Shown: one piece after another, positions 1 through 9,107 of the stretch
How the letters are laid out: each line of letters starts with the position of its first letter
How positions within the stretch are numbered: position 1 is the stretch's first letter
NCBI GenBank assembly: GCA_958296125.1
Contig: OY282444.1
Coordinates: 1-64,000 of the forward strand
Reading direction: 5' to 3'
Length of the DNA stretch: 64,000 nucleotides
From: an uncultured Poribacteria bacterium
Lineage (GTDB): Bacteria; Poribacteria; WGA-4E; PCPOR2b
The notes under the pieces: model-generated
The model's input: only the letters and a program-made list of their open reading frames with translations
What the model was told of the DNA's origin: nothing
Databases searched by the model: none
Program-made: the position numbers and the translations under genes

Positions 1-2
1 GG

Positions 3-122
3 AGTCAACTGGAACCGACCTTGCATCAAGGGGGGATTTCGGTGGAAGTGGAGATCGCAGCCCTATTGGAAATCCTGTTTCCACAACGAGAGGTTATCTT
101 CTGGGGGCCAGACCATTATTGA
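3..122 (+). CDS. 3' end of an unidentified gene (partial)
   Basis: The first bases hold an open frame that enters from outside the window and stops at a TGA at 120-122. The 39 visible codons have ordinary protein composition, rich in Glu, Leu and Ile with an aromatic tail ending in Asp-His-Tyr; the other two forward frames look less protein-like. It ends 49 bp before the next gene on the same strand, so the two may be co-transcribed. No family can be recognised from this tail. Confidence 0.5.
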   Translation, partial: SQLEPTLHQGGISVEVEIAALLEILFPQREVIFWGPDHY

Positions 123-171
123 ATAGTAGGGAACAACGATCGGTGTTTCCTACTCCACACAGGAGACAAAT

Positions 172-963
172 ATGAAAATCGGTGTAACACAAATTATTCT
201 TGGAACGATGTCACTGGACGATACGCTTAACCTCTGTCAGGATGCGGGCTATGAGACGGTGGAACTGACGTTCAGGGACGGAAAAGATCTAAATGCGGAC
301 ATGAGCACATCAGAAATTGAACGTGTCGGTGAGAAATGCAGCGAAGCGGGTATCGAAATCGGCAGCGTCATCGCTAGCTATGCAGACCGTGGAAATCTGC
401 TCAGTCCAGATGCGACGGAGCGGGAGAGCGGCATCAAATCCCTTGTCCGCAACCTCGAAATCGCAGGCATACTCGGTGTGGGCGGAATCCTCTTGCACCC
501 CGGACAGCTTACCGTTTCCGGCACCTATCAATCGGTTTGGGATAACCTGATCGGAATCCTGAAAGAGGTTGCCCCGATTGCTGCCCGCAACACAGCCGCA
601 GTTGGGCTCGAAAATGTGTGGAACAAATTCCTACTGAGCCCGAAAGAGATGCGCGAATTTGTCGATGAAGTTGGGAGTGAATGGGTGGGGGTCTATCTTG
701 ACACCGCCAATATGATGGCTTACGGCTATCCTGAACACTGGATTCGTGAATTAGGGACTCGGATTCGGCGCGTTCATTTTAAGGACTTTGACCGGCAGGC
801 ACACCAATTCGTCAATCTACTTGATGGCGATACCGATTGGCACACTGTGGTTCATGAACTCCGCGCGATTGGATACGATGGGCCTGTTATCCACGAGATT
901 GGCGGCGATCACGCTGCTCAGGTTGACCTCGCTGAACGGATGCGGAAGATTGTTGCGATGTGA
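172..963 (+). CDS. Sugar phosphate isomerase/epimerase (xylose isomerase-like TIM barrel)
   Basis: A 263-residue protein of the AP_endonuc_2 / xylose-isomerase-like TIM barrel superfamily, which isomerises or epimerises sugars and related polyols using a divalent metal. Typical features are the N-terminal start MKIGVTQ, a mid-protein GGILLHPG strand, the metal-ligand strand LENVWNKF, the YLDTANMMAYG segment and the late RRVHFKDFD strand followed by a final Glu (VIHEIGG). A GGAG ribosome site lies just upstream of the ATG. It converges on an aldo/keto reductase gene with a 44 bp gap that carries a tandem repeat. Substrate is not predictable. A second member of the superfamily begins at the far end of the window. 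Confidence 0.9.
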   Translation: MKIGVTQIILGTMSLDDTLNLCQDAGYETVELTFRDGKDLNADMSTSEIERVGEKCSEAGIEIGSVIASYADRGNLLSPDATERESGIKSLVRNLEIAGILGVGGILLHPGQLTVSGTYQSVWDNLIGILKEVAPIAARNTAAVGLENVWNKFLLSPKEMREFVDEVGSEWVGVYLDTANMMAYGYPEHWIRELGTRIRRVHFKDFDRQAHQFVNLLDGDTDWHTVVHELRAIGYDGPVIHEIGGDHAAQVDLAERMRKIVAM

Positions 964-981
964 TCCGATTCCGTTCAGCGG

Positions 982-1013
982 GTTGTCAGGTTCAACGGTT
1001 GTCAGGTTCAACG
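982..1013. repeat. Tandem 16-bp direct repeat
   Basis: Two exact copies of GTTGTCAGGTTCAACG lie head to tail between two convergent genes. The second copy overlaps the stop codon of the aldo/keto reductase. Each unit is partly self-complementary (GTTG and CAAC arms), so the pair could fold as a weak bidirectional terminator; that role is inference. Confidence 0.75.
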
Positions 1014-1919
1014 ATCGTCAAACTCTACATTCGCAGGGCGGACACCGAATTCAGCGTCAAAGTCACGCCAAATTTCGGCAGGAACATTTGCGGTTGCCGC
1101 TTCGTATGCCTCCTCAACCTGCACTTTATTAGCGGGTCCCACCATCACAATACCGTCTATGGGGGCAGCTAAACAGAATTGAAGCGCGAGGTGGCGGATG
1201 TTTACGCCGCGTTCTTGGCACCACTGCCACATCATGTGCGCCCTCGGCTTAGCATCGGGGTGGCGACGCTGCTCAGTCTCCACGTCCGGCTCCACGCCAG
1301 TCAATGATCCCATACCGAGAGGGCTTGCGAGAATGACCCCTACACCATATTCGCGGGCTAAGGGCAGCGTTGTTTGGGCAACTGACTGGTCGAGTAGATT
1401 GTAGTCCAGAAATGTGAGAACGACCTCGATATTGCCGGTTTCAATCGCGACCCGATGAAACTCGTGCGAGCGTATGCCGAGGCCGATATGTCGAACAACC
1501 CCCTCTTCCTTCATCTTCAGCAACTCATCCAGCGCACGACCCGATCCCAATGGATCCTCGATCGTAATCGGATCATGGATGAGGACTGAATCCAAATAAT
1601 CGGTCTTGAGCTGCTTGAGACTGTTCTCTACGCTCCACCGTGTGGCATCGGCAGAGAAGTCCTTACTTCGTTCCGGATGGGGACCGACCTTGGCTTGCAG
1701 ATAGATTTTCTCCCTCAAACCGCCGGCGAGTGCTACTCCCCAACGTTTCTCTGCATGGCCGGGGTAGGTGTCCAAATAATCGATGCCTAATTCTATCGCA
1801 CGGTGAATCGCTTCAATCGTTTCGCCTTCAGATCCTTGAGCTAACCAGGCAGCACCCAAACCGAGTGACTTTGGCCTCATCTCGGTGTGCCCCATCCGTC
1901 GGGTTTCCAGTTCTGCCAT
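1008..1919 (-). CDS. Aldo/keto reductase
   Basis: A 303-residue member of the aldo/keto reductase family, NAD(P)H-dependent TIM barrels that reduce carbonyls or oxidise alcohols. It begins MAELETRRMGHTEMRP, a common start for the L-galactose dehydrogenase/VEP1-like branch, and carries the catalytic region DYLDTYPGHAEKRWG with Asp and Tyr, the strand KTDYLDSVLIHDP and the late segment DGIVMVG before the C-terminal helices. The start is set at the ATG that follows a G-rich ribosome site; an upstream in-frame start seven codons earlier has no better site. It lies 41 bp downstream of a Gfo/Idh/MocA gene on the same strand, so a two-gene sugar or polyol oxidoreductase operon is likely. Confidence 0.9.
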   Translation of the reverse strand: MAELETRRMGHTEMRPKSLGLGAAWLAQGSEGETIEAIHRAIELGIDYLDTYPGHAEKRWGVALAGGLREKIYLQAKVGPHPERSKDFSADATRWSVENSLKQLKTDYLDSVLIHDPITIEDPLGSGRALDELLKMKEEGVVRHIGLGIRSHEFHRVAIETGNIEVVLTFLDYNLLDQSVAQTTLPLAREYGVGVILASPLGMGSLTGVEPDVETEQRRHPDAKPRAHMMWQWCQERGVNIRHLALQFCLAAPIDGIVMVGPANKVQVEEAYEAATANVPAEIWRDFDAEFGVRPANVEFDDR

Positions 1920-1960
1920 TATTCCCCCCCTGATATACAATTTTGTTAAATACTTTAGTG

Positions 1961-2959
1961 TTAACGCGGGGCGGGTATTGTGACCTTCCCGTTGTCCCGG
2001 CGTTGGGATTCCAAGAAGCCGATCATAATTTCCACAACCTTGTGCCCATCTCTGCCCGATGACGAGGATTCTCCCCCTTCATCAACGATACGCACCAGCT
2101 CTTGGACACCGGCGGGTATCCCCTCGACATCCCACTTAGGTGCCGTTATTGTCTGAGAGGTGCCATCCTTTTCGAGGATTGCTTTTTCATTATCAATAAG
2201 GATATAGCCCGCCGTGCCGACAATCTCAAGGCGAAAGTTGGGGGCGGGCGTATCCTTAGATCCACCTGCGTAATATCCGCGGACACCATTTGCGAAGTGG
2301 ATGTAACCACTTGCCGCAGGTTCCGTCTTGGGTTCATGTCCACCATCACCCCGATATTCCCAATAATCTTCGTACCCTGCCTCCAATTCAGCGATAACCC
2401 ACTCCGGGTCAGACTCAGCATAGTAGCAGATTGCATCGATAAGGTGGGTGCCGTTGCGGAATAGCATGGCACGCCCCCCGTTCAGTGTGCCGATGATATA
2501 TTTCACCTCCCCAATCTCGCCATTTCCAACAATCTCCTCCTTCGTATGTTGCCATAGCGGTTGCCACCGTCGGGTGTGGTCGATGGACAAAATTGTGCCG
2601 TTACGCTCAACCGCTTCGAGCATACGATCGGCATCGGCGAGGTTGGTCGCCATCGGCTTCTCGCAAAAAATTCCCTTTGCGCCGGCGTTTGCGGCGTTGA
2701 CCACTAGATCGGCGTGTCGATGATCGGACGTTGCTACCGTTACAATGTCTAGGTTTTCCTTTGCCAACATCTCTTGGTGATCTGTGTAGAGTGCGATGTT
2801 AGGCCAATGGTCTTTCCACTGCTCTTTGAAATCCGCGAGCGTGGTCTCTAATATATCACAGGCAGCGACCAACTCCGCGTTGGGCAGCCCCACCAAACCA
2901 GAGGTATGTCTGATACCGATACCTCTACATCCAATCACACCAACTCGATTTTTTGCCAT
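1961..2959 (-). CDS. Gfo/Idh/MocA family oxidoreductase
   Basis: A 332-residue NAD(P)-dependent dehydrogenase of the glucose-fructose oxidoreductase / inositol dehydrogenase / MocA family. The N-terminal Rossmann motif GVIGCRGIGIRH is followed by the EKPMA signature (FCEKPMATN near residue 100), whose Lys is catalytic, and by the typical C-terminal beta-sheet domain with the GTHLIDAICYY helix. A ribosome site (GGAG) precedes the ATG. It lies directly upstream of the aldo/keto reductase, which suggests both act on the same sugar or cyclitol. The substrate cannot be assigned. Confidence 0.92.
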   Translation of the reverse strand: MAKNRVGVIGCRGIGIRHTSGLVGLPNAELVAACDILETTLADFKEQWKDHWPNIALYTDHQEMLAKENLDIVTVATSDHRHADLVVNAANAGAKGIFCEKPMATNLADADRMLEAVERNGTILSIDHTRRWQPLWQHTKEEIVGNGEIGEVKYIIGTLNGGRAMLFRNGTHLIDAICYYAESDPEWVIAELEAGYEDYWEYRGDGGHEPKTEPAASGYIHFANGVRGYYAGGSKDTPAPNFRLEIVGTAGYILIDNEKAILEKDGTSQTITAPKWDVEGIPAGVQELVRIVDEGGESSSSGRDGHKVVEIMIGFLESQRRDNGKVTIPAPR

Positions 2960-2985
2960 GATAGCTTCTCCAATCTTCTTGTGTT

Positions 2986-3000
2986 ATGCAAGTTGCTACC
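2986..3000 (-). repeat. TAGCAACTTG dispersed intergenic motif, copy 1
   Basis: On the minus strand this reads GGTAGCAACTTGCAT and contains the exact 10-mer TAGCAACTTG found at four other intergenic sites in this window. A larger inverted repeat lies 6 bp away on its 5' side. Confidence 0.7.
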
Positions 3001-3006
3001 TATTTG

Positions 3007-3073
3007 AGTGCTCATAAATATCCGCTGTAGGAGTGGCATCCTTGCCACGATTACCCTCGATTTTATGAGCACT
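3007..3073. repeat. MITE-like foldback with 12-bp perfect terminal inverted repeats
   Basis: AGTGCTCATAAA at 3007-3018 is the exact reverse complement of TTTATGAGCACT at 3062-3073. Between them lies a second hairpin, GTGGCA-TCCT-TGCCAC. The whole 67 bp can fold as one long stem with an internal hairpin. It sits between the Gfo/Idh/MocA gene and the TonB receptor, next to the first TAGCAACTTG motif. No transposase is present. Confidence 0.8.
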
Positions 3074-3146
3074 ACTCACCTATCTGTTCTGACCAAGGCT
3101 TGGTTAAAGGGCATGAGACGGTGTGCTCAATTCTATCGTTAAGGCG

Positions 3147-5636
3147 TTAAAACGTCTGCTCCCAACCGATATAGTAAAGCCCACCGTTAAAGCCAAACGG
3201 CGCAGAACGGCGCGAATAGGTGAACACGCCCGGCGAATCAACCACGACATTCCCCCAAGCATCCACAATTTTTCCACCTCGGGATTGGCCAATGTGATTT
3301 TCGTCAGGGGTGACATTGAACAGGTTATTCGCACCAATTTTGATTCGACCATATTCACCCAATCCATAGCTCAGTTGAATATCAGTCAGATATTTAGGCG
3401 CGTAGGTTTGGCTCTTGCCGCCATCAATCACGGTGTATGCCCCGTACCGATGCACCGAGTAGTCCACAGTGATAGCGTCGTCCAAATATTGGGTTGACAT
3501 CGAAACGCGGTCTTTCGGCTGCCATGTCTCAATAATGGAGCGGTCTTGCTCGGTGAACAATGATTCCGGGAGATTAGCGGGGAGATTTACGTCAGTAATC
3601 TCTGTTTCTGTGTAGTTGGCAGCAAAGCTAAACGTGAGTGTTCCCTGCTCAAACACTGGATACGCATAGGAGGCAACAACATCTATGCCTTGGGTTTGGG
3701 TGTCCGCGGCGTTCATGAAAAATTGAGCACCTGCAACGCCTGAATCTTCAAGGCTCTTTCTAATGCCTGACGGAATATCTTCATTACCACTTGCCAACCG
3801 GCCGCTAATGATAATACGGTCGCTGATGGTGGCACGATAGAAATCTGTCGTGAGCGTCAACCGATCCAGCGGTTGAAGAATGAATCCCGCGGTGACATTG
3901 AGCGCGGTCTCTTCCGTCAGATCAGGAATGCCAACTGCTTTAGCAATTTCGCTATCGTTTCGGAACGTACCGATTTCTTGAGCAATTGACTGGCCATTAA
4001 CCGTGTTGAATTGCGTGCTGACGTTGTTGAAGTACAGTTGCTGCATTGAAGGGGCACGAAACCCTGTGCTCGCCGAACCTCGCAGGGCAAGCCTTTCAAT
4101 CGGTTCATAGCGCAATGCCAATTTTCCGTTGATCGTGGATCCGAAATCGCTGTAGTTTTCGATGCGAGCTGCTGGATTGATAAGCACCGCCTTGATTGGA
4201 CGGAGTTCAACATCGGTGTAGAACGCAAAAGCGGTTCGGAGCTCGTCCACCTCATTTGAAGGTTGGAATCCGGGGAACACTTGGATACCGGGCGACGCAC
4301 CGCCGGGTCCGTCGTAGTCATGATAGGAGAGTTTTTCACCAGCCCGGATTTGGTAAATGTCGTTACGGAATCCGCCACCGGCTGCAATGTTTCCCCAGTC
4401 CATCGGAAGTGAGAAATCAAGCCCCACCGTATTGAGAAAAAGCCGCAGGTCGCCCGCATCGGCAGATGATGGGCTAGCCCCCTCCGCAGCGACGAGCGAA
4501 GCGTTGTGCGAATTGCTAACATTGAACGCGAAAGTATTGCCCCCTGTAACGACACTGGCATCCATCAACAAACCGTTAGCAAACGTTCGCTTCAGACCGA
4601 CTCCGATGGAGTAATCGAGTATGTCTGTGTTAATCAATGGGAGGAAACCGTCAGGATAGGCGGACCCTTCCGGGTTGCGGTCCAGTTGATTGGCTCTTCG
4701 GTAGAACCCTGCACTTGTGTTTCGGCGATTGGAAAAATCAAGAAAACTGTAAAAAGTTGCAGCTTTCCAAATGCTATCAATAGGTTTATCCAAGTTCAAG
4801 ACAAGGGCAAGCTGACGGGATTCCGCATCCCCGATCCGGAAATTCTGGCGGTCAAAATTGTGTTCTTTGTTGCCAGGGTCTTTCACGATTTGGACAGGGG
4901 AGCCCTCCCCAACTTCAGTGCTGGGATACTGAACCACACCAGTCAAGCCGGCACGGTTAGTCGGTTGTCTATCGCGGTATTCAAACGCTCCATGCAGCGT
5001 GCCATCTCCACCGACTTTAAAACCCTTATTAGCACCCAATACGAATGTCGCTCCGTCGCCCCCGTAAGCGGACCCGTAGGAAGATCGGAACCCGCCTTCG
5101 TAGCCCTCCTTGAGCACAACGTTGATGACACCGGCGAGCGCATCTGAGCCGTACTGGGCCGAAGCCCCATCGCGGAGGACTTCGATCCGCTTAATAGCAC
5201 TTGCAGGAATCGTGTTCATGTCGACTCCCGCCGTGCCACGCCCAACGGAGGTATTGACGTGAATCAACGCACTGCCGTGCCGCCGTTTCCCGTTGACAAG
5301 CACAAGCACCTGGTCCGGACCTAAGCCTCGGAGCGTTGCGGGCCGTAGTGCATCCGTCCCATCGCTAATTGAGGAACTCGAAAAGTTAAACGAGGGGGCT
5401 AAGGCCTGCAAGACACGCCCCACCTCAGTATGCCCCGTCTTGCGGATTTCGTCTTCACCGATGACATCAACGGGCACCGGTGAATCGAGCCGACTCCGCT
5501 CAGGGGCTCGAGTGCCGAGGGTAACAATTTCTTCAAGTTCAATAACTGGAGCTGTGTCTTCTTCTGCCTCCTGGGCTATAAGTGGAGACACACAGCATAC
5601 AACGATTGAAAGTAAAATGCAAAATGTGAATTTCAT
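3147..5636 (-). CDS. TonB-dependent outer membrane receptor
   Basis: An 829-residue TonB-dependent receptor. A signal peptide (about residues 1-22, ending near LIAQ) leads to a TonB-box-like acidic stretch and a VTLGTRAPER segment. The plug domain carries VDVIGEDEIRKTGHTEVGRVLQ, RGLGPDQVLVLVNGKRRH and SAIKRIEVLRDGASAQYGSDALAGVINVVLKE. The long C-terminal part is a beta barrel ending in a terminal Phe (GWEQTF). Such proteins import siderophores, cobalamin, nickel or carbohydrates with energy from TonB-ExbBD; the ligand is unknown. The start is placed at the second of two near ATGs because AAGGAG lies 6 bp before it. A strong promoter and two palindromes lie directly upstream. Confidence 0.93.
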   Translation of the reverse strand: MKFTFCILLSIVVCCVSPLIAQEAEEDTAPVIELEEIVTLGTRAPERSRLDSPVPVDVIGEDEIRKTGHTEVGRVLQALAPSFNFSSSSISDGTDALRPATLRGLGPDQVLVLVNGKRRHGSALIHVNTSVGRGTAGVDMNTIPASAIKRIEVLRDGASAQYGSDALAGVINVVLKEGYEGGFRSSYGSAYGGDGATFVLGANKGFKVGGDGTLHGAFEYRDRQPTNRAGLTGVVQYPSTEVGEGSPVQIVKDPGNKEHNFDRQNFRIGDAESRQLALVLNLDKPIDSIWKAATFYSFLDFSNRRNTSAGFYRRANQLDRNPEGSAYPDGFLPLINTDILDYSIGVGLKRTFANGLLMDASVVTGGNTFAFNVSNSHNASLVAAEGASPSSADAGDLRLFLNTVGLDFSLPMDWGNIAAGGGFRNDIYQIRAGEKLSYHDYDGPGGASPGIQVFPGFQPSNEVDELRTAFAFYTDVELRPIKAVLINPAARIENYSDFGSTINGKLALRYEPIERLALRGSASTGFRAPSMQQLYFNNVSTQFNTVNGQSIAQEIGTFRNDSEIAKAVGIPDLTEETALNVTAGFILQPLDRLTLTTDFYRATISDRIIISGRLASGNEDIPSGIRKSLEDSGVAGAQFFMNAADTQTQGIDVVASYAYPVFEQGTLTFSFAANYTETEITDVNLPANLPESLFTEQDRSIIETWQPKDRVSMSTQYLDDAITVDYSVHRYGAYTVIDGGKSQTYAPKYLTDIQLSYGLGEYGRIKIGANNLFNVTPDENHIGQSRGGKIVDAWGNVVVDSPGVFTYSRRSAPFGFNGGLYYIGWEQTF

Positions 5637-5675
5637 TAACATCTCCTTCTATTTTGAAAATAAAGTGCATTACCT

Positions 5676-5703
5676 GAGTCGCGACTTAGGAGTCGCGACT
5701 TAG
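5676..5703. promoter_or_regulatory. Tandem AGTCGCGACT palindromes at the TonB receptor promoter
   Basis: A 14-bp unit, GAGTCGCGACTTAG, is repeated exactly twice in tandem, and each copy contains the perfect 10-bp palindrome AGTCGCGACT (5677-5686 and 5691-5700). They fall about 3-26 bp downstream of the expected transcription start of the receptor gene, where a bound repressor would block RNA polymerase. Operator function is inference; a dispersed repeat family is the alternative. Confidence 0.55.
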
Positions 5704-5709
5704 GCTATC

Positions 5710-5738
5710 ATAATAAAATAGCACTAATACTCCGTCAA
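5710..5738 (-). promoter_or_regulatory. Sigma-70-type promoter for the TonB receptor gene
   Basis: On the minus strand TTGACG is followed after 17 bp by TATTAT. It is placed about 75 bp upstream of the receptor start codon, with the tandem palindromes between it and the gene. Confidence 0.6.
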
Positions 5739-5810
5739 ATAGCTTATGCTGGTGTATTAGGATAAAATCGGTCGAACTTCTGCCGCGCCCGATTGAGACT
5801 AAACTGCTTA

Positions 5811-6665
5811 TCACGACGCAGCACTCTCAATCGCCCGACGGGTATAGACTTTCGCCAAGTTCTGGCGATACGCCTGACTGGCGTGGATATCTTCCAGCGC
5901 ATCTATCCCGTCAACCGATCTCTCAGCAGCGGCAGCGATGTTCTCAGCGTCCAGTGCCGCCCCTGTCAGTTCGGACTCGACGGCCGACGCTCGATACGGA
6001 GCATCCGAAACACCGGTGATACCCACAGCAACGCTCTGGCAGGTATCTCCAGATTTTGTCAAGACGACAGCTACACCAGTGAGGGCAAATCCTGATGCTA
6101 CTTGGTGCAGCTTTAGATATGTCCCTTTGGTGTTAGCATCTGGAATCGACACATGGATTGCAGTAAGGATTTCATCGTCTCCGAGGTCTGTCTCGTACAG
6201 TCCTTGGAAGAAATCGGTTGCTTTGACGCTGCGCTCGCCATTGGGACCGGCGATTTGGAGATCGGCATCAAGTGCGAGAATCGCCGCGGGCCAATCAGCA
6301 GCTGGATCCGCGTGTGCAAGGCTTCCGCCGATTGTGCCTTTGTTGCGCACTTGCACATCGCCAATTTCAGCAGCGGTCTGTGCGAGCAGCGGCACTTTCT
6401 GCTGAACCAGATCTGAACTCTCCAATTCATGATGCGTCGTCAGCGCACCGATAACCAATTTTCCGTCAGACTCGGAAATCCCTTTCAAGCCACCGATGCG
6501 CCCAATATCGATGATGACCGCCGGTTCAGCCAAGCGTAATTTCATCGTCGGGATCAGGCTATGTCCACCAGCGAGCACCTTCGCATCGTCTCCATGTTCC
6601 TGCAAAAGTGACAACGCTTCATCAAGGGCTGTTGGTGCAAAGTATTCAAAACTTCCCGGAATCAT
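5811..6665 (-). CDS. coxM: FAD-binding subunit of a molybdenum hydroxylase (CoxM-like)
   Basis: A 284-residue medium subunit of the xanthine dehydrogenase / CO dehydrogenase family. It carries the two FAD signatures of the family near the N terminus (AGGHSLIPTMKLRL) and at about residues 110-118 (TIGGSLAHADP), then the CO_deh_flav_C domain. It passes electrons from the iron-sulfur subunit to the acceptor. It is the last gene of an S-L-M set; the large-subunit gene ends 67 bp upstream. The start has a strong GAAGGAGG site. The role depends on the large subunit, which is of the form II type. Confidence 0.92.
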   Translation of the reverse strand: MIPGSFEYFAPTALDEALSLLQEHGDDAKVLAGGHSLIPTMKLRLAEPAVIIDIGRIGGLKGISESDGKLVIGALTTHHELESSDLVQQKVPLLAQTAAEIGDVQVRNKGTIGGSLAHADPAADWPAAILALDADLQIAGPNGERSVKATDFFQGLYETDLGDDEILTAIHVSIPDANTKGTYLKLHQVASGFALTGVAVVLTKSGDTCQSVAVGITGVSDAPYRASAVESELTGAALDAENIAAAAERSVDGIDALEDIHASQAYRQNLAKVYTRRAIESAAS

Positions 6666-6732
6666 TCGTTATTTCCTCCTTCCTTCACTTGAGCATAACT
6701 TTCCGAAGGTTTCAAGGCTTCGGAAAATTATC

Positions 6733-9069
6733 TTAACCTTTCGCATCTTGGATCGCTTGCCACACACGGTTAGGTGTCAACGGCATCTCAATATCCTTCA
6801 CCCCAAACGGTGATAAAGCGTCCACAACGGCATTGACCATACACGGTGTCGAGCCAATCGTCCCGGCTTCGCCGACCCCTTTGACCCCCATCGGATTTAC
6901 AGGTGACGGTGTCACCGTATGGTCTGTTTCAAAGTGGGGCATCTGTGTCGCCTTGGGAACGGCATAGTCCATAAATGAGCCGGTCAAAAGCTGCCCACTT
7001 TCATCGTAGACTGCGCCTTCGTATAGTGCCTGCCCCAAGCCTTGTGCAATGCCGCCATGTACCTGTCCCGCAACGAGTAAGGGGTTGATAATATTGCCGA
7101 TATCGTCAACGCATACATATCGCTGAATATCAATCTCGCCGGTATCGGTATCAACCTCAACCACTGCGATGTGGGCACCAAATGGATAGGTAAAATTCGA
7201 CGGTTCAAAGAAATGAGTCGCTTCGAGCCCCGGCGTCGTGTCCGGCGGCAGATTCTTGGCGACGTGCGCTTCTAGGGCAACCGCCACAAAGTCAACCGCT
7301 TGATCCGGTGAACCTTCGACCAAGATGCTTCCCTCTTCAAAGACAAGGTCATCGGGGTTCGCTTCCATCAGGTGCGCTGCGAACTTTGCCATCTTTTCCT
7401 TTACCTGACCCGCAGCGATAACCATCGCGGTTCCACCAACAGCCGTCGCCCGACTACCAAAGGTGCCGATGCCATAGGGTTGCCTGCCTGTGTCGCCATG
7501 GATGACTGCGACATCGTCAATATCGACCCCAAACTCATCGGCAATCATCTGTGCAAAGGTGGTCTCTTGCCCCTGACCGTGTGGCGAAACACCAGTCAAC
7601 ACCGTAATCTTTCCAGTCGGTTCGACCCGGACAGTACTACTTTCCCAACCGCCGGCGGGCATCGCTATGGATGGTCCCATCCCACAGATTTCTGCGTAGG
7701 TGGAGATGCCAATTCCTAGATATCTGCCCTGCTGACGAAGTTGCACCTGCTGATTTCGCAAGCTATCGTAGTCAACAATTCCCAACGCCTTATTAAAGCT
7801 TTCTTGGTAATTGCCACTGTCGTAGATAATTCCAGTGGGGATTTCAAGCGGGAACTCATCCGGTTGCGGGAAGTTCTTGAATCGAATATCTTTCGCATCC
7901 ATTCCGACCTGCGCCGCCGCCAAATCAACCATGCGCTCGATAATATAGGTTGCTTCGGGACGGCCCGCCCCACGATACGCATCCGTCGCCATCTTGTTCG
8001 TTAAGACACCGACCAGTTCGATCTGAACATTCGGAATCTTGTAACAGCCGACAATCATGAGGTTTGTCAACGTGGGAATAAGCGGGGTGAGCAGCTGATA
8101 GGACGCGCCAAGGTCGGCAAGGATTTTTGCACGAATCCCCGTGATTGTCCCATCGTTGTTGACCGCGACATCCACATAGTTGACTTGATCCCTACCATGG
8201 ATTGTCGTCGTGAAATTCTCAGTCCGCTTCTCCGTCCATTTCACCGGTTTGCGTAATTGAATCGCCAGATGCGAGACAACGACTTCTTCAGGGTAAACAT
8301 TTAACTTGCTACCGAAGCCGCCGCCAACTTCCGGGGCGATGACGCGAACTTTCTGTTCCGGCACGTTGGCGATAAGAGCCAACTGAGTTTTAAGGATATG
8401 GGGCACCTGCGTCGATGACCAGACGGTTAAGGTGCCTTCGCCCGGTAGGTATTCAGCTAATACCCCACGCGTTTCCATCGCATTCGGAATCAGACGTTGA
8501 TTGACGAAACGCTGAGATACCACATGGTCTGCTTCCGCGAAAGCTGCATCCACATCCCCTGCCTCTAGCGGCATCGTGAAGCCGATGTTGTCGCCAAAGT
8601 CGTCGTAAATCAACGGCGAGTCCGCCTCGACCGCCTTATCAAGATTGGTAACAGCGGGCAGTTCCTCGTAATCAACTTCAATGAGGTCCAGCGCATCTCT
8701 GGCAATATACGCATCCGTCGCTACAACCGCAGCAACTGCCTCCCCAACGAAACGGACACGCCCTACTGCGAGCGCGGGGTGACCTGGAACTTTAAGGTCC
8801 GGAATCTCCGCGCCACAAGGGATGTCCCCGACCTCCCCTAGGTCTTCGGCGGTAATCACCGTGACGACACCGGGCAATTCTTTCGCTGCTGATGTATCAA
8901 TGCTGTTGATTGCTGCGTGTGCATAGTCGCTGCGCAGGAATGCACAGTGAAGGGTGCCCACCAACCTAATGTCGTCAACGTAATGGGATAACCCTTGAAT
9001 TAACCGTGGATCTTCGCGTCGCTTAATCGGGGCACCCACCATCCGAGTCGGTGCTGCTATTGTCGCCAT
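6733..9069 (-). CDS. coxL: Form II molybdenum hydroxylase large subunit (CoxL-like)
   Basis: A 778-residue molybdopterin-binding subunit. The aldehyde oxidase a/b hammerhead domain covers roughly residues 20-135; the molybdopterin domain follows with GGGFGSK (249-255) and AYRGAGR (364-370), and a late GVGEAGTIGS bears the catalytic Glu. AYRGAGR is the form II signature; true aerobic CO dehydrogenases (form I) have a Cys-containing AYRCSFR loop. The enzyme therefore probably hydroxylates an aldehyde, purine or other N-heterocycle rather than CO. A ribosome site (AGGAGG) precedes the ATG. Neighbours encode the iron-sulfur and FAD subunits. The substrate is unknown. Confidence 0.93.
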   Translation of the reverse strand: MATIAAPTRMVGAPIKRREDPRLIQGLSHYVDDIRLVGTLHCAFLRSDYAHAAINSIDTSAAKELPGVVTVITAEDLGEVGDIPCGAEIPDLKVPGHPALAVGRVRFVGEAVAAVVATDAYIARDALDLIEVDYEELPAVTNLDKAVEADSPLIYDDFGDNIGFTMPLEAGDVDAAFAEADHVVSQRFVNQRLIPNAMETRGVLAEYLPGEGTLTVWSSTQVPHILKTQLALIANVPEQKVRVIAPEVGGGFGSKLNVYPEEVVVSHLAIQLRKPVKWTEKRTENFTTTIHGRDQVNYVDVAVNNDGTITGIRAKILADLGASYQLLTPLIPTLTNLMIVGCYKIPNVQIELVGVLTNKMATDAYRGAGRPEATYIIERMVDLAAAQVGMDAKDIRFKNFPQPDEFPLEIPTGIIYDSGNYQESFNKALGIVDYDSLRNQQVQLRQQGRYLGIGISTYAEICGMGPSIAMPAGGWESSTVRVEPTGKITVLTGVSPHGQGQETTFAQMIADEFGVDIDDVAVIHGDTGRQPYGIGTFGSRATAVGGTAMVIAAGQVKEKMAKFAAHLMEANPDDLVFEEGSILVEGSPDQAVDFVAVALEAHVAKNLPPDTTPGLEATHFFEPSNFTYPFGAHIAVVEVDTDTGEIDIQRYVCVDDIGNIINPLLVAGQVHGGIAQGLGQALYEGAVYDESGQLLTGSFMDYAVPKATQMPHFETDHTVTPSPVNPMGVKGVGEAGTIGSTPCMVNAVVDALSPFGVKDIEMPLTPNRVWQAIQDAKG

Positions 9070-9107
9070 AATATCATTCCTCCTATTTGCGGCCTGTATC
9101 CTGCTTG

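Noticed and set aside
4506-5147. Plus-strand frame of 213 codons within the TonB receptor
   Set aside because: Antisense to a well-supported receptor gene; composition is atypical.
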